Source of the DNA: Symsagittifera roscoffensis
Taxonomy: Eukaryota; Xenacoelomorpha; Acoela; Convolutidae
Direction: 5' to 3'
Length of the DNA stretch: 64,000 nt
Assembly (NCBI RefSeq): GCF_963678635.1
Contig: NC_087068.1
Coordinates: 60,452,949-60,516,948, forward strand
Shown here: one piece after another, positions 1-11,996 of the stretch
Layout: each line of letters opens with the position of its first letter
Position numbering within the stretch: position 1 is the stretch's first letter
Program-made: the position numbers and the translations under genes
The notes under the pieces: model-generated
Database searches by the model: none
Told to the model about the DNA's origin: nothing
The model's input: the letters and a program-made list of their open reading frames with translations, nothing else

Positions 1-1199
1 TTAACAAAAGTTAGATTAGAAATTAGACAAAAAACACTTTCAAAATGTTATACGATGTTCGAATGGTCTCTCCGACTCAATAGATCCAAACCACTCTTCC
101 GAACAATACTAGAACAACGACGTTTTGGACTCAGAGCACGGACATGAAACGACATACGACTACGGAGAAACTTACCAATTAGTTTCATGATAGTACGGCA
201 AAAGCCACAACATACTTTTTTGTTTAGAGTCATACCAGCAATGAATATAGATTTTCATTCGCAGACTTAGAGTTTATGAAGAAAAAACTTCAATGCATTC
301 AACAGGCGCTAAATAAATTATTATTGTTCAATAACGATTGATAAAAACATCACTAATGGTTCCTTCAACTGCAGTACTATATAAAAATTATATAAAAAAT
401 AATTTATTAAAAATTAAAAAAAATTAGTAGCATGACAATAAATTGTTAGTAAATATCATTCATCTTGTTGTTCCAGCTTCATCACCTAAACATAACAGCC
501 ATCATAAATAAACTAACTTCATCAAAACTAAAAGTCACAAATTGTTTTTTTAAAACTTTTAAACTTTATATTATCTAAATCTAAAAACTTTTAATCTAAA
601 ACAAGATCATCAAGGCTTATCCTTGGATCTAATTTAATTTTCTATCCTTAATTTTAATTCTGATCATCAAGGCTTATCCTTGGATCAACATAACAATTTT
701 GTTCTCCCCCACCCACCTATCAAGTGTCTAACGACCTCAAACGTCGATTCACTCTCCAACCTTTTCAAAAGACCCAGGACTAACAGAAAATTTTCAAATA
801 TTAACCATTTAAATTAGGCTAAACAGTGAAGAACTTCGGTTATTCATCCTTCACTTGACCCCCTCCTCTTATACGACCCAGGATAGATCATAGACTTAGT
901 AAGTTTAAAATAGTATCTAACGAACTACTCGCGTTCTAATTATACCTGAACCTTGTGGATCGATTTACTATTCTCCAAACCTTGAACACAATCACTACCC
1001 CTAGGTAAGATTAAGTAAGTTAACACCTTAGCTTATATTAGTCACAAGAAAGTATAATCATTCTCCGGAATCGATATATCTTTCTCTCCAACCCTGAATA
1101 AAAAGACCCAGGCTAAGCTAACCAAAAAATCGTAAGGACTAACAGTCTAGGAAACAGAAACCACTTACAAACAACCTTGCATCCATCATCCTAAACCTT
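1..1199 (+). other. E1 copy A leader, largely non-coding
   Basis: This is the 5' leader upstream of the first E1 ORF and it is alignable with 59152-60362 on the minus strand. It contains a duplicated stem-loop sequence (605-629 and 662-686) and splice-donor-like words: GTAAGT at 900-905 and GTAAG at 1005-1009, both kept in copy B. An antisense ORF of 61 codons lies at 48-233. No LTR is visible because the element start lies left of the window. Confidence 0.6.
605..686 (+). repeat. Duplicated hairpin in E1 leader (copy A)
   Basis: A 25-nt sequence beginning GATCATCAAGG and ending CCTTGGATC occurs at 605-629 and again at 662-686 (period 57). Each unit folds as GATC, 2-nt bulge, CAAGG stem, CTTAT loop, CCTTG, GATC. 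The same duplication is present in copy B at 59667-59747. A conserved leader hairpin in a retroelement could be a packaging or dimerisation signal; that role is inference. Confidence 0.6.
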
Positions 1200-1664
1200 A
1201 TGACATTAAAAAATTTAGGAAATAAACAAACAATCGTCATACACAATTGTCAAATTGAAAATTAAAAATACGATCTTGTTATCACCCCGCATACACAAAC
1301 AACTGAATATATACACACAAAACGGCAAACACTAAAAAGAATAATTTTAAGTAAACAGCGACAAATAACACGAAAAAGATTTTCAAAGAACCGAAACGCA
1401 TTTTCCGACTCAGAAGTCAGTAGTCTCGACGCATTATACAAAGTAGAAGATTCAATAAATCAATCTTATCCGATTCAAGACTCAATATATTTTTCAGACT
1501 CAGAAACAAATACAATCTCATCGAAAAAAGGAAAAAATAGAACAAAAAAGAAACACAAGCATAAACCAGTCCATCTGTACAATTGGAGTCAGCACATTAG
1601 ACATATTAACAACTATTTATTAACAGTCATCAAACAAAAAGATGATCAGCCCCACTCAAAGTGA
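1200..1664 (+). pseudogene. E1 copy A small basic ORF overlapping gag (broken)
   Basis: A frame opens at the ATG at 1200 and would end at TGA 1662-1664, overlapping the gag ATG (1642) by 23 nt in a different frame. Copy A has a TAA at 1263-1265, but the frame is otherwise open for about 154 codons. Copy B is open across that position but has its own TGA at 58966-58968 and the E2 insertion further on. The predicted product has a Ser/Asp-rich middle and a strongly Lys-rich stretch (positions about 1530-1570), so it may bind nucleic acid. I recognise no family. Conservation of the frame through different lesions suggests it was once coding. An alternative is a fortuitous AT-rich open frame. Confidence 0.45.
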
Positions 1665-4600
1665 CGAAAGAATAGATCACGAACAAGTATTCCCTTTTGT
1701 CATAGACTCAGATACTGATAGAGGACAAGTAAAATTTTGTAAAAATTTACTCATAAATTTATTTGAACCAGGAACCAGCCCATGTAAAACAGAATTTCCA
1801 GATATAAGAATAAGAAGACAACTAATAGACCACTATATAAAAGATATCGCGAAAACAACACAACAATACAGTATCTACACTATAGGAATCTGTACACCAG
1901 AAAACAAGAAATATGTTCTTCAAACAGATGATCTTGATCTCGAATTTTCAAAAGTATTCACCGACTATATTTAAAATATACAGCACCATAACTCACAGAG
2001 AGCAAACTCAATATTCACAAATGAAGTTTTTGCTATAATATACACAAATTTAAATATATTAGAAACAACACAGACCCAAAGTACATCACCACTTCAAGCA
2101 TCTAGACATACCAGAGTTAGAAATGATATCACTGCCTTTTCTACATTTTTATACGCAATTCGCGAAAATTTTTCAAACAATGATGTTTCACAAAATTCCA
2201 AACATGATTTACAAAAAATACTAGCATGGTTTATCATTGATTATTTCGGACATAATATAGATTTAATACACGAAGTAAGAAAAAATTTTAGACCTCAAAA
2301 CACCACTGACGACACAGTCATCCACGAACAATCAGATTATGTTTGGGACCCTGATTGGTCACTTCCCAAATGCTATTTCAAGTCAAGCAATACATACAAT
2401 ATCTATTCACCGGAATTATATAAATATTATACCATTCACAATTGACGCCACACCTCTAACTTATAATACATTTTTGCCTGATACACAAAATAGTACTTTA
2501 AATTCAACGGTTATACAAAACGAAAACCTCAATGGAACTCAAAATCCTACACAACAAGATATTCAAATACCATCACAGTTCATAAATGAAGAAATTGTAC
2601 ACACGACAGTAACAACTACACAACAAATATTTCACCAATACATCCAAATCTCACAACACCAAAAAACAATAAGGTGACATCACCTCAAATAACATTACAA
2701 TTAACTGTAAAACCTTCAGCCACTTTAGCCCCTAAACTTTCACATATGGATTATCAAACGTATAGACCTATGACAAGACCACCAAGATCACAGAGAACAT
2801 TCACGAGAAACAATTTTGCAGAACACAATTATAACTATACACACCCACCAAGAACAAACTATTCACCACGAAAACCTAATAATAATCATATATATTCTCG
2901 CAATTGGGATAGACCAATGACATCCAACAATTCAGTAAATTTTCAACCAAATCAACGTCCTACACAGGATTACAGTGAAAATTACCCCTTTTTTCAACAA
3001 AATAAAAACAAGCCACAAAAACCCCACTATACGGATTATGTATCATCCGATGATGATCATTTACCAGATATTTTTCAACCATACCTACAAGAGTACCGAC
3101 CACGAAAACCACAACGTAACCAATATAAAAGAATTTTCCCTGAAAACCCACTAGATTTTCAAGACCAACAACCACAAGTTCCCAATTCATATAATGCACA
3201 ATTTTTTCAACCAATACCAACACGAAATCCAATGACTATGCATTCATATCAACCAAATCAAATGCAAAATGAAATCCCATTACCATATTAATTACAACAA
3301 CATGAAATCACAAAAAATCAATTAACAAATTTTTCACAAATGCCAAACGCCGCAGAGTCATTACAAATGACGATGAACCCATACCTCATGGGAGGATCAT
3401 CAATAACATCAAATAAACCACTCATGGTTTTTACAGGAACAGACCCTGAATACTCAGTAGAAGATTACTTAAACGCAGTCACAGCAAATTTAATTCTAAA
3501 TATAGGACCTGAACCAATAAATACACCACTCCATCAAAATTGGATACATCGCCGCACAGCGTTAATACAAACGATATTAGACGGCGCAGCACAAAAATGG
3601 TTTTCAGTACTACCTATAGAAATAAAATCAGATTGGAAAAGATTCACACAAGAATTTTCAAAAATGTTCAATTCTGAAAGAAACAAACAACATCAAAGAG
3701 TTTTATGTAATGAAATCAGAAGATTACCAAATGAAACAATAAAACAACTAGCAGTTAGAATCGAAACACTAGTTCGAAAAGCATATTCACTTAATACGCA
3801 TGATTACAAAAACACAAAAATGACAGAAATCTTAATGATGACCTTAACACCACAATTAAGAAAAATTGCGATAAAGAAAAGAGCATCTCATCTTTCCTCA
3901 ATTCGTGAACCTGATTTAGATTTCAGAAAACTAGTCGATAAACTAGAACAAGCAGAGATCACAATGAAACTCGAAAAAACTGAAAATTTGAAATTACAAT
4001 ATGTTAATCACATCGAAACAAAAACAACACACATAAATAATATACAAGAAACTGAAATTATAAACATCTATGAAAAGAATCCAAATTGGAAAGTCAAACC
4101 ATCTTTTAAGAAATGGTGTAATTATTGTCGACGATACGGACACAGTATCTCAGAATGTAGACAAAAACAGCAAGACAACCAGAATAAACCTTCAAAACAC
4201 AAGGAACCAAACAAATCATTTTACCAATACATTAAAAAAGACCGAAATTTACCAAACAAAAATGTATACAGTAACAATAACTCTGGAAAACCACTTCCAA
4301 AAAATCAAAACTATTCTCGAAATCAATCACCACATAACTCTAGTTATAGAGGTAGATCACCTGAACAGAGAAATTCAAGGAATTTTTCACAAAACAGATA
4401 TAGTAGATCAAATAGTCGAAACAACTACCCACGATCAAACTCAAACTCAATGCAACAACAAACATCAAGTTACCAACCAAACAGAAACAGAAGCTATTCA
4501 AACAATCAATCACGAAATTCATCTTATAATAGAAATAGACACTATTCAAATAATAGGAATAGAAACTACTCGAACAACAGAAATAGAAGCTATTCCAACA

Positions 4601-4857
4601 ACCGTAATAATCATCCAAACAATAGATCACGGAATAACTCATACAATAGATCAAACTATCATCGATCAAATAACAATCAATAGAATAGATCGAGAAACAA
4701 ATCACAAAACCGAAATTCCAGTTATAATAACAGATACAGAAATTATTCACAATCACCACATAGGAATAATAATGGTTATCGCAATTCCCCATATCGACAT
4801 AGAAGCAATACACCAAAACATCAAAGACAAATAAATCAAGTAGAAACAAGCGAAGAA
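1642..4857 (+). pseudogene. E1 copy A Gag
   Basis: Gag region of the E1 polyprotein, which would form the virus-like particle. The ATG at 1642 matches the start of the 960-codon gag frame in copy B. The N-terminal ~550 residues are Asn/Gln/Pro-rich without a known domain. A Retrotrans_gag-like capsid segment (residues DWKRFTQEFSKMF and the NEIRRLPNET region, about 3620-3800) is followed by one CCHC zinc knuckle (C-x2-C-x4-H-x4-C, about 4117-4160) and an Arg/Asn/Ser-rich tail of short repeats (4280-4850). Copy A lesions by comparison with B: TAA 1972-1974, a ~17-nt deletion near 2360, TAA 3289-3291 and TAG 4681-4683. The downstream protease frame is in phase, so the ancestral element probably made one Gag-Pol protein. 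Confidence 0.85.
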
Positions 4858-6067
4858 ATGACTTCAGACCCCCCAGGTATCGATAACACAGAAGAAATAC
4901 TAGTAAATCACATTAATTGCGAATCAACAGACAGTGAAAGCGATACAGATAATAATATCTTAATTAATATGATAACTGTCGAAAATGACTACGAATCAGT
5001 CACATATGAAGAACCTTTTAGCTCACACATATACGAAAATCAACTAGAACTCCTTAACAATTTTTATTTAGGACCAAATAATAATCCTACACAAATCAAC
5101 CAAGAAGCACACAAAATTGACACAGAAAATTCATTTAATACAAACGAAATGAAAAATTTAATCACAAATCACATATATCAAAACGTACAAAAAGAACCGC
5201 CACGAGAAAAATTTTGACAATCCCATTTCTTTTAGAAAGCACAAGAAGCAAAGAATTTCAACCACCAGATCTTGAAAATGATTTTTTAATCGACTCAGGC
5301 GCAGAATCAAATATTATCAATATTCCTACATGGAATGAAATAAGATTATTACATCCAAATCTAAAACCTTTAGTAACATCTAGTAAGTTAGCAACAGCAC
5401 AAGGATGAATGTTAACAAATTATGGAAAAATCCAACTATTCCTTGTTCCCACAAGAACAATAGAACAAAATAAAATACTAAATAAGCCATTCAAACAGAT
5501 ATTTCATATTACTGATATTAAACACAATATCATAGTTATACCGTTTATTACTAAGTATATACCAACCATAAATATACTAAATAGCAAGTTACACATAAAA
5601 GATAAATACACAAAAATAAAAAATACCGCTTTAACATTTTTCCAAAGATTAAACAAGCAACCACCATTTTTCTCAAAATTCTACCCAATTTTTAACCAAG
5701 AACGAAGACACCTGAATCCACTATCAGGAATCGTCTACAATTCTCAAAAAAACAAGTCCATCAATACAATACAAACCAAAATAGACAAAAACTATATATG
5801 TCAGATTTTGAATTCAGACCAATTCATAAATTTTTCAAAATAACCATATCATCAATCAGATATGAAAAAGACATTAAAACAGATCCTATTTCACTCCACG
5901 TATATAATAATACATCAAATAAGATTACACTACCCCTAGGACTATTGGGATATTGCGAAACAAACGCAACAACTTCACCTGTACAAGAGAAAGCCTACAG
6001 AGTAAATAATATATTACAATTACTTGACATTTGTCAATCCACTATTCTTAATGAAAATTATCTATAA
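4858..6067 (+). pseudogene. E1 copy A aspartic protease and linker
   Basis: Retropepsin-type protease that would cut the Gag-Pol polyprotein. The active-site motif Asp-Ser-Gly-Ala is at 5292-5303, preceded by hydrophobic residues (DFLIDSGAE) as in retroviral proteases. An acidic spacer (4858-5210) joins it to Gag in the same frame. Lesions in copy A: a 1-nt loss near 5210 creates TGA 5215-5217, and TGA 5406-5408 replaces a Ser codon of copy B. The frame then continues through a Lys/Ile-rich linker to about 5843, where another shift moves it to the frame at 5798-6067. Family assignment rests on the motif and its place between Gag and RT. Confidence 0.75.
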
Positions 6068-7655
6068 ATAATATAATAAGTAATGAAAAAAGAAAAACAT
6101 ACTATTTCACAAAAACCCCATATTTCAAACCAACTTTTGATATAACAAACTATACAAAAGATCAACAAACATTTTTAACTATGTTCAATTTCCAGCATTC
6201 ACAAATTACACAAAGTGAATTTGATAAGCTAGCACAACAGCTATTAAAATATTAATCAGTCTACGCAACAACAAAATTTGACGTAGTTAAAGTCAGTTTA
6301 TCCCTACACCTTCCATTAAAACCAGACGCAGTTTTCAAAAAACAAAGAGCTAGTAAAGTACCTATTCACTTACACGATAAAGTCAACAGATTATTAGATA
6401 TTTTAGAACAATATAAAATTATATCACCAGTAAACAAAGAAGAACAGCCAAAAGGAAACAAATTTATCAACCCCCTTATCATTTTAGCAAAAGTCGAATC
6501 ACTAAAGATAGTTTTAGACGCCAGATATCTCAATTCACTAATTGATGAATCTAAATGTAATTGGCCCATTGAAACTATACAAGTAATTTTAACAAAAATT
6601 AATGGAAAATATTTCACAACTGCAGACATGAACAGTGCTTACAACCAAATGCCTTTAGACGAACAGTCACGACGTCTAACACAATTCGTTATTGGAAACC
6701 AACAAAACGAATTTAATCGATTATTCTATGGCATATCCCTAGGACCAGCAGCTTTTTCAGCTTTTATGAGCAAAATTTTTAGACCACTAATATTAAAGAA
6801 AAACGCAATCACATATTTAGACGATGTCTTTATGCAATCACAAACTAAAGACGAAATGTTTACAGTTTTAGAACAATATCATAAAATTCTTCACAAAGAA
6901 AATCTGAAAGCAGCCCCAGATAAATCACATTTCTTTTTAACACGAGTAAAATTTTTAGGACATAACAGAGAACAAAATACTATTACCCTATTAAAATCAC
7001 GCAATCCAAAAACTCCAACCACCGACAAATAAAAAGAAGATTCAAGAATTCCTCGGAATGTTAAATTTCTTAAGTAAATACGTTTATAAAATGCAACTAT
7101 ACTTAAGACTTTTTTATAACAACCTTAGACAACAAAATAATTTTGAATGGACAGAGCTCGATTTGAGTACGATTTGAAGAAGTCAAAAAACTCTTAACGG
7201 AACAAATATCAAACACAATTCCAGACCCAAATCAACCATTTTACGCTATGTGCGATGCTTCAAATTTTGGCATCGGCTCAGCACTACTACAATCACATAG
7301 TGGAACAAATAAAATGAATTTAATATCAGCAAATTCACGACTTTTTACACAAGCCGAATTACGACTCTCTACACTAATGAGAGAATGTACCGCAATCATT
7401 TATACACTAACCGAATATGAATTTCTAATACTTGGATCAAAACATCCAACAGTTTTATTCACAGATCATAAACCATTTATATTTCTTTTTACACAAAAAT
7501 CAAATCCAAATCATAGAGTATATATATTTCAACTAATCCTAATGAAAATCCCAAACTTACATATAGTTTGGACAGCAGGAAAAAACCTAGCATTACCAGA
7601 CACCTTAAGTAGAAATACACCCTCCAGAACTACTTACACGAAAAACTACAGTTGA
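6068..7655 (+). pseudogene. E1 copy A reverse transcriptase and RNase H
   Basis: Reverse transcriptase of Ty3/gypsy type: fingers/palm motifs KIVLDARYLNS (about 6505-6540) and TADMNSAYNQMP (6620-6655), and the catalytic Tyr-Leu-Asp-Asp at 6813-6824. RNase H follows with CDAS (about 7250), RECTA (about 7383) and TDHKP (about 7460) supplying the acidic catalytic residues. The enzyme would copy element RNA to DNA in the particle. Copy A is fragmented: a stop at about 6253, a frameshift before 6628, another after the YLDD block near 6990-7030, and more near 7160-7240. The intact motif order shows it descends from an active enzyme. Confidence 0.85.
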
Positions 7656-9832
7656 AATTCCAAAAAATATTAAATTCTATCTCGCAAAAGACGAAACATC
7701 ACCTCGATTAGAATGCAAATACGCAGTTAAAACTGACATTGACCAAACACAAACAATTAACCTACAACATTTTCCACTCTACTAGATTGCCAAAACAATC
7801 ACTACGAAGTTAACTTACTAGACACATCAACATTTAAACCTATTCCACACTCACAATGGATAAAAAACAATACTCAACAAAAGAAAGTCAAACAACAATC
7901 ACATAAAAAGGATTTTTTTCCTCTAATCGAAAAAGAAAACCTAACTGATAAAATAAATTTATCAGGACCCCAAGTTCAAGACACAAAATATACAATCAAC
8001 CAAGTTTTTAACCTTCGCGACCCACTTGATGCAATTCCCTAACAAAAGTAGAAATTGACAATATTTTTCTCCCACCAACAGACAAAATCACAATTGAACT
8101 TTTGAAACAATATCAAAATTTAGACCCAGTAATCAGACAACTCAAATCATGGCACAAATATAAAACAAAACCAGCAAAAGCTGATACCACAATTTTAGGA
8201 AACAAAACACTTCTTCGATATTTCCGAAAATTTAATAACAAATCAGTAAACGAAAGCACAGATCTTTTAGAATATCAATTAGATGATTCTAAAGTCCCCT
8301 GTCTTCCTTTAAGTATGATATTGATAGCATTTAATATCACTCATACACAAAATACAAAAGGACACTCCGGATCAGAAAAAAAACATATTCAAATTTTACA
8401 CAAAATTTTTATTTTCCAAACGCTCCAATATGGATAAAAGTATTATGCAATGATTGTATAATATGTCAACTAAACAAACCTTATCCAAATCAAAAATAAA
8501 TAGCACAAAAACAAGATTTTAAAGGACAAAGTCTATATTTCAATCACAGAATATCATTTGACACAAAAGGACCAATTTCCCCATCTTCAGAAGGAAATTC
8601 ATACATAATGGTTATTGTTGATGCATTTACACATTATGTAGCACTTAACCCAGTACCACATTGTAACGCTTATTACGCTTACACGACACTCTACGAACAC
8701 TGGATAGCAAAATTTGGACTACCAGAAATTTTAGTAACAGATAATGGAACAGAATTTATTAACAATGAAATAATCACACTCTGCCATCTATATAATATCA
8801 AACACAAACCGCGTACATCTCATGCACCTTGGACAAACGGATTAGTCGAAGGCATGAATCGTTCTTTACAAGAATATCTAAGATGTATCATAAATGGAAA
8901 TGACACAAAATACACAGAATGGTCAACAGATGTAAAGCTATTCCCATTAGCATACAACTCACAAATAACGACAACTTTAGGAATGTCACCATATGAAATT
9001 GTTTTTAACACAAAACCAAGAAAACCAATAATGTTCACCGCAAATGCACATAAAAATGCACTAGGACATTGCACACCGACTAAAGATTCAATATGCTATA
9101 ATCTACCATTGCATACACATGATGAAGATCATTTTCATCACCCAAAAATTCTCAAACCAGCCTCCGGTACACAAACCGAATGGATTTTAAACAGAGATAA
9201 AAAGCATAACGAAATTTACCAAAAAGTAACAAAAAAATTGTTACAACGACAAAACATTAATCAGCAAGTTAATCAGCGATTTACACCAGCCACCGATCTA
9301 AAAATAGGAACATTTGTTTTAATACCAAATTTTCAAACACAAAAAGGAATCTCTAAAAAATTACAACCATTTAGAAAAGGACCCTACCAAATAATCGACA
9401 AACAAACTGAAGTCACATATAAACTTATAGATACAGCGAAAAAAGAAATTGTTCAACACAGAAACAATTTATTACCTTATTATCCGAAAGAATACGCTTT
9501 ACGAGAATTAACTCAACTATATTCTTTCACCGGCTTAAAAGTTATTCAAAATAACACACAAATAGAGCCAACATTAGATGAAAATCATAAAAATCAACAT
9601 ACACAAATTCAAAAACAAGACAGAATTCACAAAGACGCAAACACTCAAAAAATAAATAATTTAGAAAAAGAAAGAAAAAAAAAGAAAAATGATAGAAAAA
9701 ATCTTACCACAAGAACAGAAAGAAAAATCTACACATAGAGAATCATCAAGACTTAGAAACCAACCACGAAAAAATTATAAAACATTCATTCCACAATCTA
9801 AAACATTAAAGAAAGTTGAATTTCACAACTAA
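7656..9832 (+). pseudogene. E1 copy A integrase with GPY/F C-terminal module
   Basis: Integrase that would insert the cDNA into the host genome. An N-terminal HHCC zinc-binding module lies at about 8335-8470 (His-x-His spacing in the HTQNTKGHSG segment and a C-x2-C near 8455). The D,D,E core follows: SFDTKGP (8560), VTDNGTEF (8735) and the Glu in GLVEGMNRS (8845). The C-terminal RKGPYQII motif (about 9375) is the GPY/F module typical of many gypsy integrases. 7656-8100 is a connector with frame breaks. The core is open from 8608 to 9738; a frameshift near 9650-9735 is inferred because the frame that aligns with copy B ends at TAA 9830-9832. Confidence 0.85.
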
Positions 9833-10390
9833 AATCATTTTCTTCCTCACATCATTTTCAGCTCCATATCCATCTTAAGCATTTTCACTTTCGTATTTTC
9901 CAGATAACATGCTGATACTAACACGAAAATTCTAGTTCAAAATCAACCAATAAGATTCACTCAAATCAACCACTTTCGAATCTATAAAAATATCAACCTC
10001 TTAGCAGATAGATATTAATCTCCAGGCATATCTGTAACTATAACTTTACAACCTCCAGGTCAAAAATAAGCAACTCGCTAAACTTTGACAACTAAAATAA
10101 ATATCACGATAATCTTCCAACCCTCCCCTATCTAATAACCCAAAGATCAACAACATTTTCCTAAAATTACCTTCCAAAACCCCCCAACCAAAAATGGCAA
10201 ATTAGCCTAAAGAAAAAACGAACCATGATCATTTAGCCTAAGGTACAATTTTCTCAAAAGTACCTCAGATTACCCACCAAATAAAAATAAAGTCAAGAAG
10301 ACCTCCCGAGCACCATAAAAATAAGACACCAACAATTTTTCAAGAATCTCAACCCACTTGTCAAAAAATCAATAAATAATCCGACGACAC
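9833..10390 (+). other. E1 copy A intergenic region after pol
   Basis: This stretch of about 560 bp has no ORF and is present in copy B (26988-27604). It starts with pyrimidine-rich sequence containing a nematode-type splice acceptor and includes a C6 tract (about 10179) that is expanded to G13 on the opposite strand in copy B. It separates pol from the accessory cassette, so a spliced or internally started mRNA would be expected to begin near here. Confidence 0.5.
9855..9861 (+). promoter_or_regulatory. Candidate 3' splice acceptor TTTTCAG after pol (copy A)
   Basis: TTTTCAG, the nematode consensus acceptor, lies 29 nt after the pol stop. Donor-like GTAAGT words sit in the leader (900, 1005). 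Together they could produce a subgenomic mRNA for the accessory genes, as retroviruses do for env. Copy B has CAC at the equivalent place, so its site looks mutated. Confidence 0.35.
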
Positions 10391-10684
10391 TTGAATATAG
10401 CCTCAGCAATTCAAAAAATTTTCGACGAACGGATCATTTTCTCAAATGCTTCTCTCTTCTATAGTTCTCTTCCTAAAAATATATTTCTAAACATTTTCCT
10501 CAAACTTTTTTTCATTTCTAAGTTTTTCATAATACTTTGTATCGACATTTTTGAAGTTTTCATAGTAATTATAATAATTTTCATAAACATAATTTTGATT
10601 TTCTATACCCTCTACGCCCTATATTCCCATTGTTCCCTACTCATTGACCATATATACAGGTACGATAACTTCAAATTTATTTAA
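10391..10684 (+). CDS. E1 copy A small membrane protein 1
   Basis: Open frame of 97 codons beginning with a non-ATG codon. In copy B the equivalent frame starts at an ATG (26987) and encodes 79 residues, so the likely start lies near 10447, with a small indel in A. The product is very hydrophobic: a long Ile/Phe/Leu run (about residues 45-72) long enough for one or two membrane helices, then a short polar tail. The last 55 residues are nearly identical in the two copies. The stop TAA is followed at once by the ATG of the next ORF. Size and topology resemble small viral membrane proteins; I recognise no family. Confidence 0.5.
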   Translation: MNIASAIQKIFDERIIFSNASLFYSSLPKNIFLNIFLKLFFISKFFIILCIDIFEVFIVIIIIFINIILIFYTLYALYSHCSLLIDHIYRYDNFKFI

Positions 10685-10873
10685 ATGATAAGAACAATTT
10701 TTAGTAGAACAGACATTTTTCTCCTATTTATAATCTTTCTCACATTTGTAACATCCCTAATTATGACAATTTGTAAATGTATAAAAAAGGCAATAGTAAC
10801 ATTTGCATTAGCCACAATCCTTTTGATTCTATTCATCGAAGAATACTATAGCAAACATAAATCATCTCACTAA
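10685..10873 (+). CDS. E1 copy A small membrane protein 2
   Basis: A 62-codon ORF whose ATG abuts the previous stop (TAAATG). Two hydrophobic segments (about residues 12-28 and 35-50) predict a two-helix membrane protein with a basic loop (CKCIKKA). Copy B (26747-26559) is intact and differs at only a few residues (for example MIRT/MTRT, ITFAL/TIALA region, SKHKSSH/NKHKYSH). The tight spacing suggests coupled translation with the preceding ORF. Function unknown; a viroporin-like role is only a guess. Confidence 0.5.
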   Translation: MIRTIFSRTDIFLLFIIFLTFVTSLIMTICKCIKKAIVTFALATILLILFIEEYYSKHKSSH

Positions 10874-11996
10874 ATTATACAAAATTGCAAACACACTTTC
10901 AAAATTGCTAACCAAACACCCCCACCGACAACTTCCCAAGAAAACCCAACAGTACCAACAACCACTCAAAACCCCCAAACATCCACACGAATTTCATTTC
11001 AAGATAACCCATACACTTTTGAGCGACAAGCCCCCTTATCTGAGCCCTTCTAAGACCATATCTGAACCAGTTCAAAGACAAGCATCATTGAGCAAACCAA
11101 CATATAATCTATACCCCACACTACAACAAGACTTAAATCGAATCCGACGCATTAGTCAAAATCAGAATACACTCGAAGTACATAGACAAATCATACATCC
11201 AAGAAGAAACAGAAATTTTCAAACTCCTAGATTTACCTTTAGTATACCACAATCTCCAACCCCATCATCTTCAGAAAATTCCAGTATAACACTACCAGAT
11301 ACACCAACTATAACTCCTAATATTCACTCAGAAAATTTAGGATCAACACCAACCTCAGCACAAATACGTGAAAACCCTTTTAATCCACCAAACCCGAACG
11401 AACGTTTACCTCATTGGGCAACACAATCCTACTCACAAGGAGAACCTAACTTAGTTAACGACCCAATAGATACTTCGTCAGAAACAATATTTTCATCTTT
11501 ACCAGAAACACTATCACTTCCATCAACACCATCCTTAAGTCAAATTTCACCATCGATTTTCCCTCTCAGCATCTCACATGATATTGAAGCTACATATAGT
11601 GAACAATCTACAAATATACCCCTCAGATTAGATTGGAATACATTTTTAGCACCACTTCCATTGTTAGGACAACATAACGAAAGCCACCGACAACACAGTT
11701 GGGCACTAAACCGACTACAATACAGACAAGATATCCACGAAGATATCCGAGAACATAATGTTCAAATACTAAATCAAAACATCCTCCAAATAAAAATCGA
11801 AATCATAGTTAAACTTAATAACATCGTTCAACACCCTTATCGACTCAGCCCCTCAAACATTACAGCTCAAACACTACCACCACCATTTATTACAACAGAA
11901 GTAATATACAAATACGATAGATATACAAAAACCACAATCGGATATATAACATTTTATAACCCATATTCAGGACTATCGTACACATGTATCTTTTAG
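10874..11996 (+). pseudogene. E1 copy A Pro/Ser-rich protein
   Basis: A Pro/Ser/Thr-rich frame that ends at TAG 11994-11996. In both copies it opens directly after the stop of membrane protein 2, and I find no ATG in its first ~75 codons. It may be made by splicing, by stop readthrough or from a non-AUG start. Copy A has a stop and frameshift near 11050-11070. Residues about 100-230 are low complexity; the C-terminal ~110 residues are more structured (Trp, Tyr, Ile) and end in a short hydrophobic run. The Env-like ATG lies inside its last codons (13-nt overlap). No family recognised; low complexity suggests a phosphoprotein-like or adaptor part. Confidence 0.5.

Noticed and set aside
4340-4849. 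Minus-strand 169-codon Tyr/Cys-rich frame opposite the Gag tail
   Set aside because: Antisense reading of Arg/Asn/Ser repeats; composition explained by the repeats.
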